A DNA stretch of 64,000 bases from CAYSUS01 sp964434165 (GTDB taxonomy: Bacteria > Planctomycetota > Planctomycetia > Pirellulales > Thermoguttaceae), in NCBI GenBank assembly GCA_964434165.1, contig CAYSUS010000006.1:1-64000 (forward strand). The letters run 5' to 3'. Position 1 is the stretch's first letter; each line of letters begins with the position of its first letter. Below the pieces are notes generated by a model. It made no database searches and was not told the origin of the DNA. It saw only the letters and a program-made list of their open reading frames with translations. Below, piece after piece: positions 24,961 to 35,000 of the stretch. The translations under genes were made by a program, and so were the position numbers.

Positions 24961-25515
24961 TCAGTCGGTGTGGAACACCTCCTCGATCCGCTTCCACTGC
25001 TCGCCGGTCGGCGTGTTCCGCACGCGCTTCTGAAGCGGGTCGGTCAGCCTCCACCACGCGCGCATCGCCGGGTCCTTGGCCACCTCTTCCAAGTCGGCCT
25101 CCAGGTCGTCGCCCGTGTACTCGAAGTAGCTGAACAGGTACAGCTCGCCGTCGTTGAGCTCCCCCAGGTAGATCGAGTAGTTGCGGATGTTGCACCTGCG
25201 GAGCAGGTCCAGAATCTCGGGCCAGACGTACTTGTGGAGGATCACGTACTCGTCCTTGTCCTCCCGGTTCAGGCCCACCACGGAGCCGACGCGCAACACC
25301 TTCTTGTCCCCGGCCGGCCTGGGCTTGCGCTTCTTGTCCGGCTCGGGCGCCGCGGCTCGGGCCGGGCGCGGCTTCTCGGCCCTGGGCGGTCGGGCGTCCT
25401 GGGCGATCGCCTCGTCCGCGCGTCCGCCGGCCAACTGGCACGAGGCCACGCCGATCGCGAAGCCCGCCACCAACGGGACGGCCAGCAGTCCGAATCGCTT
25501 CAGTCGCTCTCTCAT
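24961..25515 (-). CDS. rhaM: lipoprotein L-rhamnose mutarotase (RhaM family)
   Basis: A 184-residue protein. Residues about 75-184 are a complete RhaM domain: VGLNREDKDEYVILHKYVWP with the active-site His and Tyr, NIRNYSIYLG, and SYFEYTGDDLEADLEE ending in EEVFHTD. RhaM interconverts the anomers of L-rhamnose. The N-terminus is unusual: a hydrophobic signal (LLAVPLVAGFAIGVASC) with lipobox VASC, then a 45-residue Pro/Arg/Lys-rich linker. The enzyme is therefore probably tethered outside the cytoplasm. An AAAGGA site precedes the ATG at 25515. No other rhamnose gene is adjacent. Confidence 0.85.
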   Translation of the reverse strand: MRERLKRFGLLAVPLVAGFAIGVASCQLAGGRADEAIAQDARPPRAEKPRPARAAAPEPDKKRKPRPAGDKKVLRVGSVVGLNREDKDEYVILHKYVWPEILDLLRRCNIRNYSIYLGELNDGELYLFSYFEYTGDDLEADLEEVAKDPAMRAWWRLTDPLQKRVRNTPTGEQWKRIEEVFHTD

Positions 25516-25881
25516 CGTCAGGATCCTTTCTTCATCGCTTGCGACGCGCGGCCGGCAAACGCGTGGTGATGGCGGGGCGCGGGACGGTCCTCCGCTGCCA
25601 AGGCCGAGGGCCTCCCGGGCCGGGCATTGCTTAACCGCCCCGGTCGTTCGGCCGCCGGGGGCATCCACCGGGTTCGAGTCTGCGGAATTGTGGCTCACCG
25701 GCGCCGGGGGTGTCAAGAATTCCGCGGCGCCCCCCGGGTCGCCCCGCACCTTCGATTCCTCCGCCACAGCCCGCATATCCGGCAGCATCCCGGGCGCACG
25801 GCTTGGACCAATCCAAGCGCAGGCCGCCGGCCGATGCAACCCATACCGCCGCGTCCGGTTCCGCCCTCCTGAATCGCGCCG
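25516..25881. other. 366-base divergent intergenic region
   Basis: It separates rhaM (minus) from the kinase gene (plus). I see GC-rich imperfect inverted repeats around 25700-25745 (GGGGGT against CCCCCC with GCGCC flanks) but no clear promoter or small gene. Confidence 0.4.
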
Positions 25882-26844
25882 ATGCCCCCCGCAGCTTCGT
25901 CCGCTCCGACTCGCGAACCGCCCGCGCGCGACGGGCAACAGGCCGTCGCGCCGGTCCGTGTGGGATGTTGGTGTCTCATCGAGCGCGTGGCCGACGGCCC
26001 GCTCGCCGAGACCTATCGCGCAAGGCCCGACGCCGCGCCTTCCGACCGTCCCGCGGCCTACGCCCTGAAGCGGCTGAAGCGCCGCTGGCACGACGACCCC
26101 GGTGCGATCCGGCTGTTCTGCCGCGAGGCGCTCGTGGGCCGCTTGGCCCGCCATCCGCACCTGATCTCGATCCTCAGCGCCAACGTCGGCGAGCCGCCCT
26201 ACTACGTGGTCATGCCGTGGCTGTCGGGCGCTACGCTCGCCCGCCGGCTGGCCGAAGGATGGCGGCCGGACCTGCCCGTTGCCCTGTGGATCGCCCGGCA
26301 GACCGCCGAGGCCCTCGGCGCCCTCGATGCGGCCGACTGGATGCACGGCGACGTGAAGCCGGAGAACGTGTTCGTCTCGCCCGAGGGCCACGTCACGCTT
26401 CTCGACCTGGGCTCTGCACGCCGGCCGAGCGAGGAGACCGGCTCGGCGGCCGACCGCTTCGTGCTCGGAAGCGGAGCCTATCTGGCGCCGGAGACCGTCA
26501 CCTCGGCCCTGCGTGCCGATATTCGCAGCGACCTGTACAGCCTCGGGGTGATGCTCTTCGAGATGCTCGCCGGCCGCCTTCCCTTCGAGGCCGGGTCGCT
26601 CGGGGAGATGGTCCGTTTGCACCTCCAGGCTCGGCCGCCCGACCTCCGCCGCCTGGCTCCGCACCTTCCCAGCGGCGTCGTGCGCCTGGTGCGCGAGCTT
26701 CTGGCCAAGGAGCCGCTCCGCCGCCCGGCGTCTCCGCGCGAGGTCGTCCGCCGCCTGGTCGCGCTGGAGGTGCGCACGTTTGCGGAGAGGGCAACGGTGG
26801 CCGGAGCGCAAGGACGGGCATCGTTTTCCCGAGGCGCTGGTTGA
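25882..26844 (+). CDS. serine/threonine protein kinase, single domain
   Basis: A 320-residue soluble kinase with no membrane segment or sensor. Lys63 in YALKRLK is the ATP-anchoring lysine. The catalytic loop is HGDVKPEN with Asp157 and Asn162, so the usual HRD Arg is Gly. The metal-binding DFG appears as DLG (Asp175). APE is present as LAPET, and SDLYSLGVMLFEML is the helix F region. The glycine-rich loop is degenerate (RVADGPLAETYR). The loss of the HRD arginine suggests activity without activation-loop phosphorylation. The 30-residue N-terminus is disordered. No partner gene is adjacent; the two-component genes start 174 bases downstream. Confidence 0.87.
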   Translation: MPPAASSAPTREPPARDGQQAVAPVRVGCWCLIERVADGPLAETYRARPDAAPSDRPAAYALKRLKRRWHDDPGAIRLFCREALVGRLARHPHLISILSANVGEPPYYVVMPWLSGATLARRLAEGWRPDLPVALWIARQTAEALGALDAADWMHGDVKPENVFVSPEGHVTLLDLGSARRPSEETGSAADRFVLGSGAYLAPETVTSALRADIRSDLYSLGVMLFEMLAGRLPFEAGSLGEMVRLHLQARPPDLRRLAPHLPSGVVRLVRELLAKEPLRRPASPREVVRRLVALEVRTFAERATVAGAQGRASFSRGAG

Positions 26845-27017
26845 GCGGTCACGTGGGGCGCATGACCGATCGGCATCGCACGGCGGGGGTGGGCTGCGGT
26901 TTGAAGTGGTGCCAGTTCCCGGGGATGGGGGGGACATACTTGCTTTCCGTTGCATGCCCCGCCATACTGGTGGTTTGGGGACTGGGCCTGTTCGTAACCT
27001 GGGTGTGGCGAGGTCGC

Positions 27018-27704
<687 letters not shown>

Positions 27705-27711
27705 CGCGGCC

Positions 27712-29535
27712 ATGGCGAGACGACGCCTGCTGTGGCAGCTCTTCCCGCTCACGTTGCTCGTCATCCTCGCCGCGGTGGGCGCCTTGACCTGGTCGGTGAC
27801 CGATCTGGTTCACGACTTCTACTGCACCGAGCTGGGCGAAGACCTGCGCGCGCGGGCCCGGATCGTCGAGGACCCCATTCGCGAGGCCCTGGTCGCCGGT
27901 GACCGCGACCGGGTCGAAACCCTGTGCGAGAGGTTCGGCCAGGCTTCGGGGACGCGGATCACCGTCGTCGCCCCGGACGGCACCGTGCTGGGCGATTCGC
28001 ACGAGCGGGCGTCGGTGATGGAGAACCACGGCAACCGACCCGAGATCGCCGCCGCCCTGGAGGGGGGCTTCCGCACGACGATCCGGCGAAGCCGCACTTT
28101 GCACGAGCGCCTGATGTACGCGGCCGTGCGCGTGCGCGAGGGGGAGCGGGTCCTGGGCGTGATCCGCACGGCCATCCCGGCGAGCCCGATCGACGCGTCG
28201 CTCGCCGCGGTTTCGCGGAGGATCTTGCTTTCCGGGCTGGTCGTGGCGCTGGCGGCGGGGGCGGCCAGCCTGTGGATCGCGCGGCGCGTCGCCCGGCCCC
28301 TGGAGGCCATCCGCCGCGGCGCAGAAAGGCTCGCCCGGGGCGACCTGGAGCACGAGGTCTCCGTGGACGGCCCCATCGAGCTCGTGGAGGTCGCGGCCAC
28401 GATGAACCAGATGGCCGCCCAGCTCGACGATCGGCTGCGGACGCTCGTGGCGCAGCGCAACGAGCGCGAGGCGATCCTCTCCAGCATGGTCGAAGGGGTC
28501 CTCGCCGTGGACGGGCAGCAGCGCGTGATCAGCATGAACCGCGCCGCCGGCGGCCTGCTGGGAATCGAAGTGCACCGCTGTCACGGGCGGGCGCTTCAGG
28601 AGGTCAGCCGCAACCCCGAGCTGCTTCAAATCGTCAACACGGTGTTCGGGACGCGCGAGCCGGTGGTCGGCGAGATCGTGCTTTACGGCCAGCCCTCGCG
28701 GTTCCTGCAGGTGCACGGCACCGTGCTCCGCGACGGCGAGGGTCACGAGATCGGCGCCCTGGCCGTCTTGGCGGACGTCACGCGGATCAAGCGCCTGGAG
28801 AACGTGCGGCGCGACTTCGTGGCCAACGTCTCCCACGAGCTGAAGACGCCGGTCACCTCGATCAAGGGCTTCGTGGAGACCCTCCTGGACGGCGCCATGC
28901 AGAGCCCCGAGGACGCGGAGCGGTTCCTGGGGATCATCGCGTCGCAGGCCGACCGGCTGGGAGGGATCATCGAGGACCTGCTCACCCTCTCGCGTGTCGA
29001 GCAGGAGACCGAGAAGGCCGAGATCCTCCTGGAGCGCGGCCGGCTGGAGGAGCTGCTGCGCTCGGCCGTGGGCTTCTGCGAGATGAAGGCCCACGAGAAG
29101 GGCATTCGCGTCGATCTGGCCTGCGAGCCGGGCCTGGAGGCCCTCCTCAACCCGCCGCTTCTGGAGCAGGCGATCGTCAACCTGATCGACAACGCCATCA
29201 AGTACAGCCCGGAAGGAGAGACGGTCCAGGTCGAAGCCCGGCGCAGCGACGGCGAGATCTGCATCCGCGTGCGCGACCAGGGCTGCGGCATCCCCCGCCA
29301 GCACCTCGACCGGCTCTTCGAGAGGTTCTACCGCGTGGACAAGGCCCGCAGCCGCAAGCTCGGGGGAACGGGCCTGGGACTGGCCATCGTCAAGCACATC
29401 GCCCAGGCCCACAACGGTCGGGCGACCGTCGAGAGCCAGGTCGGACAGGGGAGCGTGTTCACCGTGCACCTCCCCGGGGCCGACCCGGGCGTGGTCCGCG
29501 CCACCATGGCGCCGCCGGAAACGGACTCGAACTGA
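27712..29535 (+). CDS. phoR: PhoR-like sensor histidine kinase
   Basis: A 607-residue inner-membrane kinase. Two transmembrane segments (about 8-30 and 170-195) bracket a periplasmic sensor of about 140 residues with a PAS/Cache-like look. HAMP follows (ARRVARPLEAIRRGAERLA), then a PAS domain (about 250-350), the dimerisation domain with phosphoacceptor His375 in NVSHELKTP, and the ATPase domain with NLIDNAIKYSP, DQGCGIP and GGTGLGLAIVKH. It sits 7 bases after the regulator and should form an operon with it. Confidence 0.93.
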   Translation: MARRRLLWQLFPLTLLVILAAVGALTWSVTDLVHDFYCTELGEDLRARARIVEDPIREALVAGDRDRVETLCERFGQASGTRITVVAPDGTVLGDSHERASVMENHGNRPEIAAALEGGFRTTIRRSRTLHERLMYAAVRVREGERVLGVIRTAIPASPIDASLAAVSRRILLSGLVVALAAGAASLWIARRVARPLEAIRRGAERLARGDLEHEVSVDGPIELVEVAATMNQMAAQLDDRLRTLVAQRNEREAILSSMVEGVLAVDGQQRVISMNRAAGGLLGIEVHRCHGRALQEVSRNPELLQIVNTVFGTREPVVGEIVLYGQPSRFLQVHGTVLRDGEGHEIGALAVLADVTRIKRLENVRRDFVANVSHELKTPVTSIKGFVETLLDGAMQSPEDAERFLGIIASQADRLGGIIEDLLTLSRVEQETEKAEILLERGRLEELLRSAVGFCEMKAHEKGIRVDLACEPGLEALLNPPLLEQAIVNLIDNAIKYSPEGETVQVEARRSDGEICIRVRDQGCGIPRQHLDRLFERFYRVDKARSRKLGGTGLGLAIVKHIAQAHNGRATVESQVGQGSVFTVHLPGADPGVVRATMAPPETDSN

Positions 29536-29592
29536 CCCCGCGGGACGCGATCGCCAGCCGACGCGCGCCCGGCGCTCCAAGGAGAACCGTCA

Positions 29593-30252
29593 ATGACCGC
29601 ATCACGCCTCGCGGCCGCCGGGTGGCCTCTCCCGGCGGCGGCCCTCTTCGTGGCCTGCACGGCTGCCCTGGCCCAGAAGCCCGAGCCCTCGTCGCTGGAG
29701 AAGGACTTCCAGGCGCTGCTCGACTCGCCCGGCAAGGCGACCTACCTCAAGGTCCACGCCGCGCTGACGTCTCATCCCGAGTACAACCCCTATTCGCGGG
29801 ATCTGGGCCAGGTGGGCGAGCTGATCGGCCAGGGGCGCTATCGCGAGGCCAGGGCCAAGCTCGACGCCGCCATGCCGAACCTGATCCTCAGTCCCCGCGC
29901 GCACGGCTACGGGCGCGTCGTGGCGGAGAAGCTCGGCGACGCCGAGGAGGCCCGGCGGCGCGACGCCGTCGCCCAGAAGTGCGTCGAGGGCATTCTCAGC
30001 ACGGGCGAGGGCTCGCCCGACGCCCCCTTCGTTGTATCGCGTGTCTCCGACGAGTACGATGTTCTGCGGCAGCTCAACAAGCGGATGAGCTTCCAGTCGC
30101 TCAAGCACGTGGACGACGAGGAGCGGGGCAAACGCGCCTACGACGTGATCCGCTGTACGGACCAGTCCGAGGTCTGGTTCGACGTGACGACCGTGCTTGA
30201 GGTGCTCCAGCGCCGATTGAACAAGGAGAACCCCGATGAACCGAAGCCTTAA
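29593..30252 (+). CDS. exported DUF4919-like protein
   Basis: A 219-residue protein with a signal peptide (residues 1-27, ending near ALAQK). The mature part contains TYLKVHAALTSHPEYNPYS, then LDAAMPNLILSPRAH, a pattern I recognise from DUF4919 (also written TPR-like). The function is unknown; the domain is helical. AAGGAG precedes the ATG. Its last 17 bases overlap the start of the parallel-beta-helix gene, so translation of the two is coupled. Confidence 0.7.
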   Translation: MTASRLAAAGWPLPAAALFVACTAALAQKPEPSSLEKDFQALLDSPGKATYLKVHAALTSHPEYNPYSRDLGQVGELIGQGRYREARAKLDAAMPNLILSPRAHGYGRVVAEKLGDAEEARRRDAVAQKCVEGILSTGEGSPDAPFVVSRVSDEYDVLRQLNKRMSFQSLKHVDDEERGKRAYDVIRCTDQSEVWFDVTTVLEVLQRRLNKENPDEPKP

Positions 30253-31564
30253 GCGTGGGGCGGTCCTGGCGATCGCGATCATCACGGCGAGCCTTGCCTG
30301 GCGGTTGCTGGGCGGCCCGGGCCAGGCGCAGGATCGCCCCGAGAAGCCCCCGGTCCGGCCCGGTCCGGCCGCGATCGACGCGGCGGCACACCCCAGCCTC
30401 CAGGCCGCGCTGGACGCCCTGCCCGAGTCCGGCGGCGTGGTGCGCCTGCCGCCGGGGCGACACGAGATCGACCGCCCCCTGGTGCTCGCGCGGAGCAACG
30501 CCCGGCTGCAAGGCTGCGGCGCGGCCACTTGCATCGTCAACCGCAACGCCGAGGGCCGTGCGGCCCTGGTGATCCAGGCCCCCGACTTCGAGAAGGACCC
30601 CAAGGCCAGGCTGTGGCGCGTGCAGGTGGCCGACCTGCGGATCTGCGGCGACCCGGAGGCCGTGGACGCCAAGAGCACCAGCCCGAAAAGCGGCTCCGGA
30701 CTGGTGGCCCACAACGTCAACGAGATCTTCCTCCACAACGTGAGCATCGACCACTGTGGGGGCCACGGCGCGAGCCTCGTCAACTGCTACGAGGACCCCC
30801 GCGTCGCCGATTCGATCTTCACCTACAACGGCCAGGCGGGCCTGCATCTTGTGGGATGTCACGACATCGTCGTGGCCGCCAACCACTTCGAGGAGAACCA
30901 GGACGCGCTGCATTGCATCGACAGCTTCAACTTGTGCATGACGGGCAACAACCTCGACGACCACCGCCGCCACGGCGTGGTGATCGAGAACACGTACGGC
31001 TCGGTCCTGTCGGGCAACATGATCGAGGAGTGCGAGGAGACGGCCGTGATCCTCGACCGCGACTGCTACGGCATCACCGTCAGCGCGAACGTCCTGGCCG
31101 ACAACTTCGGCGGCGGCGTCGATCTCCGCGACGCCTGGGGCTGCGCGGTCTCCGCCAACACCTTCACCATCGACGCGGTGCGGGCCCTGGTCGTCGGCCC
31201 CCAGAGCGGCCGGATCACGATCTCCGGCAACAACTTCTCCGACAGCTACATCGGCGGGAAGACGCGGCGCGAGGGCAAGCCCAACCTGGCCACGGGCATC
31301 CAGCTCCAGGGCACGCGCGACGTGCTCGTCTCAGGCAACGTGTTCAGCGGCCTGGAGGGGGCGGCCGTCCGGGCGGACGAGCGCTGCGTGCGGATCAACA
31401 TCCGCGGCAACAGCGTGGTCGGCGTGCAGCGCTCCAACAGCGGCAGGCTCCCGGCCGTCGACCTGGGCGGGGCCGCCGATTGCGTGGTCAAGGACAACCT
31501 CGTCTCCCAGGGGGACGAGCCCGTCGAGCCCAACAGGCCGGCGGAAGAGGCGAAAAAGCCGTAG
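30236..31564 (+). CDS. exported parallel beta-helix protein
   Basis: A 442-residue protein. It has a signal peptide or anchor (residues 1-32, with AIAIITASLAW). A pectate-lyase-like right-handed beta-helix starts near residue 60 (SLQAALDALPESGGVVRLPPG, the usual cap) and contains NosD/CASH-type coils with repeated GN.....N patterns (SGNMIEE, SANVLADNF, SGNNFSD, SGNVFSG). This fold binds or cleaves polysaccharides. Catalytic residues cannot be assigned. Translationally coupled to the DUF4919 gene. Confidence 0.82.
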   Translation: MNRSLKRGAVLAIAIITASLAWRLLGGPGQAQDRPEKPPVRPGPAAIDAAAHPSLQAALDALPESGGVVRLPPGRHEIDRPLVLARSNARLQGCGAATCIVNRNAEGRAALVIQAPDFEKDPKARLWRVQVADLRICGDPEAVDAKSTSPKSGSGLVAHNVNEIFLHNVSIDHCGGHGASLVNCYEDPRVADSIFTYNGQAGLHLVGCHDIVVAANHFEENQDALHCIDSFNLCMTGNNLDDHRRHGVVIENTYGSVLSGNMIEECEETAVILDRDCYGITVSANVLADNFGGGVDLRDAWGCAVSANTFTIDAVRALVVGPQSGRITISGNNFSDSYIGGKTRREGKPNLATGIQLQGTRDVLVSGNVFSGLEGAAVRADERCVRINIRGNSVVGVQRSNSGRLPAVDLGGAADCVVKDNLVSQGDEPVEPNRPAEEAKKP

Positions 31565-31711
31565 GGGGCACAGGACGCACTGGAGCGCGCATCGCTGCTC
31601 GGCTCAAGGGCAGTCGCGGACTGCGGCAGCAGGGCTGGACGCGGGCGATCCCTGCGTCCAGAATGTCGTGCGTGGCTTGTGTGTCACGCCTGCTCGAAGG
31701 GCCTTCCCGAC

Positions 31712-32068
31712 ATGACCGATCCGCAAGAACCCTCGCCCCCTCCCCTCCGGCCCGCCGTCCAGCCCCCGTGCGCGCAGCCGTCCTACCAGAGTCAGGGAGA
31801 TGCGACCGGGGGGCTGATTCCCTACAAGAACCCGCCCGCGCTGATCGCGTACTACCTGGCGGTGTTCTCCCTGCTGCCGTGCATCGGCATCTTCCTCGGC
31901 ATCCCGGCCGTGATCCTGGGGATCATCGGGCTCAAGCAGCACGCGAAGAACCCCATCTTGAAGGGAGCGGCGCACGCCTGGGTGGGCATCATCCTCGGCG
32001 GGCTGATGACGCTCCTGTGGGGCGCGGGCATCGCCATCTCGATCGTCGGCATCCTGAACGCGCGGTAG
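31712..32068 (+). CDS. DUF4190-family small membrane protein
   Basis: A 118-residue protein. The first 45 residues are a Pro/Gln-rich cytoplasmic segment. Two hydrophobic hairpins follow: LIAYYLAVFSLLPCIGIFLGIPAVILGIIGL and then AWVGIILGGLMTLLWGAGIAISIVGIL, with a conserved H-rich turn between, as in DUF4190. The function is unknown. The ATG at 31712 is preferred to an upstream start at 31679 because that extension has no family counterpart. It converges on the GH2 gene 14 bases away. Confidence 0.8.
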   Translation: MTDPQEPSPPPLRPAVQPPCAQPSYQSQGDATGGLIPYKNPPALIAYYLAVFSLLPCIGIFLGIPAVILGIIGLKQHAKNPILKGAAHAWVGIILGGLMTLLWGAGIAISIVGILNAR

Positions 32069-32081
32069 GCGGCCGCTGCCG

Positions 32082-35000
32082 TCAATCCCGGTAGAACACC
32101 GCCCGGTCGAGCAGGAGGTTGCGGTCCTCGCCGTCCTGGTTCAAGTCGTTGGTGAAGGCCAGGGCCAGCTCGTGCTCTCCCGCTGGCAGTTCCACCTCCA
32201 GCCAGTACGGGCGCCGGCCGCCGGCCGAGAGCCGCACCTGGCCGATCGCCTCCCCGTCGAGGCGCACGGCCACGATCGGGTACTCATCGGCGGCCTTGGT
32301 ACCCGCGGCGACCAGTTCCATCTCGTACCGCCCGGCCTGGGCGATCCGCACGGGCGTGCTCACGTAGCCGGTGCAAGCGAGCGAGACGTGGGTGCCCTGG
32401 TTGCTGAAATGCCCCATGCCAGGCTGCGGGGCCATGGTCTCGCACTCGATTGCGATGCCGCACCGCGGAGTGAAGTCGCCGCCCAGCGCCCCAAGCAGGC
32501 TGCCCGCGTAGCGGGCGGCCTTGCCGGCGTTGGCGTCCTCGGTGTCCCAGCGGACCTGGTCGAAGACGATCCGCCCCCGGCCCACGCGCACGGCGGCCAC
32601 AGCAGGCGGGCTGGTGAGGAACGCGGTCTCCGACTCGTTCGGGTCGCGAGCCACCAGCACCTTGTCCACGTACAGGTTGCGGTCCTCGCGGGGCGGGGCG
32701 CTCTGGTCGTTCGCGAAGGCCACGGAGACCTTGTGGCGGCCTTCCTCCACGCGACCGAAGCAGGTCGCCGTGTGCCACGCGCCGCTCTCCACGCCGATCG
32801 ACCCGAACGGCTCGCCATCGACCTCGACGCGCACGAGCGGGTACGTGCCCTGGCAGGGCGTGCCGCGGGCGAGGATGCCGATCACGTGCACGCCCGAGGT
32901 GGGGAAGCCGATCTCGGCCGAGGCCTTGCCGCTGGTGGCAAACGCCACGCCGGGCTCGCGGGCCTGGACGATCTGGCCCTCGAGCTGCCACTCCTCGATC
33001 TCATACGTGGCCGCCTCCTTGCCCTGGAGCGTCTTGGTGAAGATGCCGTCGGCCATGTCCTTGGCTCGGGGCGTCGCTGCGTGGTGCGACCCTACGTGCG
33101 GCCCGAGCCAGTAGAGGTCCTCGCGGAGGACCGCCCGGACGAGATCGCGCTCTTCCCCGCCGGCTGCCCGGGAGACCGATCCGGAGTAGGTGCCCAGGCG
33201 GAGGTCGAGGCCCAAAGCGTCGCTGACCCGGGCGACCTCGTCCGGCGGCGCGCGATGGACCAGCAGCGTGCCCCCGTTCTCGACAAACGATTTGAGCTCG
33301 TCGCTGCGCGGGACCTCGCCGTGGCAGACCGCCAGTCGGCATCCGCTCAGATCGAAGCCCCTGCCGCCCGCGAGATCGTCGAAGCGGAGCCCCAGGCCGC
33401 GGAGATAGTCGCCGAAGGCGCGCGGTCCGTTGAGCAGGACCGTGCGGTGCGAGGCCGGCTCGCGCTCGGCGAGGTATTCGAGCAGCCCGAGCAGAATCCG
33501 CCCGGCGGCCGGCTCGCGGTCGAGCTTGTCGATCAGGCGGAGCTGGCTGTGGACGAGGAGGCCGCCCCTGGCCGGTCGCTCGACCAGGGGCGCGTGCTCG
33601 AGGCCCTGCTTCGATCCGGAGACCACGATCGGCCTGCCCTGCGCCGGGCGGACCGGCTCGCGCAGGCTGACGAGGTGATCGCCGCGCCAGAAATTGAGTC
33701 CCCCGGCATCGACGTAGCGCAGGGCCGGATGGCGCGCGTCGGGCGCAAAGGTCATGGTCGATTGGTGGTCGGTCAGCCGCAGGTCGAACAGGCCCTCCGG
33801 GTAGCCCTGCTGCTCCAACACGAGCGCGCGCCCGCCGCGGCCGGCGAAGCCGAGAAGCGCGCGGCGCTCGGGCAGCACGCGGCCGATCACCGGTCGGTCC
33901 TGTTTGGTGGGCTTGAACGCCTCCGCTCCGACGAGGAGGACACGCACCGGCTCGGGGATTCGGGTCAGGGCTTCGACCGCGCGGGGCTCGAGCCCGGCCG
34001 CGGCCAGGGCCTTGCGCGTGCGCCCGACCGGATCGTACAGACCGATGCGCGAGGTGTCGATCCGCGACAGATCGAGCCGCGGGTAGGCCGCGAAGGCGTG
34101 CTCCTCCGCGAAAGCCCGTTGGCCCTCGCGCTCGACCAGCACTTTCCAGACGAGATCGGTCTTCTGCTCGACGCGCGGCATGCGGAGCGCCACCTCCAGC
34201 ACGCGGTGCTCGGCCGGGCCGAGGACGAGGCTCGCGCGCCCCTGGTCCACGATTCCGCCTGCTCCGGCGCGGACGAGCCTCCACTTGACGGCGAGCTCCG
34301 AGCGATCCATCACGTCGTTGAACAGGTCGAGGCGCCGCGTAACGTTCTCGCCGGAGAAGAACCGGCGGTCGTAGTCCAGGCAATAGGCGGCCACAGGCTG
34401 GTAGGCGTACTGGTGGGCGCGGTAAAGCGGGTTGATCTCGTCGAGCGGTCCGCCCTCGATCACGGTCCACGGCGAGATGCCCGCCACTTCGTGGTGCCGG
34501 TACCCGAGGATCTGCATCCTCCACGACTCGGCCTTGGCCCGGTTGCGGTACTTGCGGTAGTCGTCGTAGGCCTCGTCGCCGAAGAAGACCGTGTTCCACG
34601 AGGGATCGCGGGAGGGGATCCACAGGAACTCGCCCACGTAGAGCGGCTTCTTCCTGTCCCAGCGGAACACCTTCTGTCCGTTGCTGAAGTAGCGGTGCGC
34701 GATCTCCTGCGGCTCGGCCAGCCAGTGGGCCTCGTTGGGCCAGCACGTGTATTGGGGATACTCGTGCGGATAGTGCAGCCCGATGACGTCGGCCACGCCG
34801 CCGGGATCGCCGTCCGATTCGTAGAGGATGGGGCGCGTAGGATCCCACTGCTTGACGAGCCGTCCCATGCGCACGAGGTCCTTCTTGGCCGGCGACTCGT
34901 CGTTGAGTCGCGACCCGTAGAACTCGTTCTCCAGGCTCCACATCACCACCGAGGGATGGTTCTTGTCGCGATCGATCATCGCTTTCAGGTGCGCGGCGTA

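Noticed and set aside
25672..25690. GGTTCGAGTC string resembling a tRNA T-arm
   Set aside because: The flanking stem does not pair and no acceptor, D or anticodon arm fits.
26893..26940. GTGGTGCCAGTTCCCGGGGA segment as another copy of the murD palindrome
   Set aside because: Only a few bases match and no inverted arm is found.
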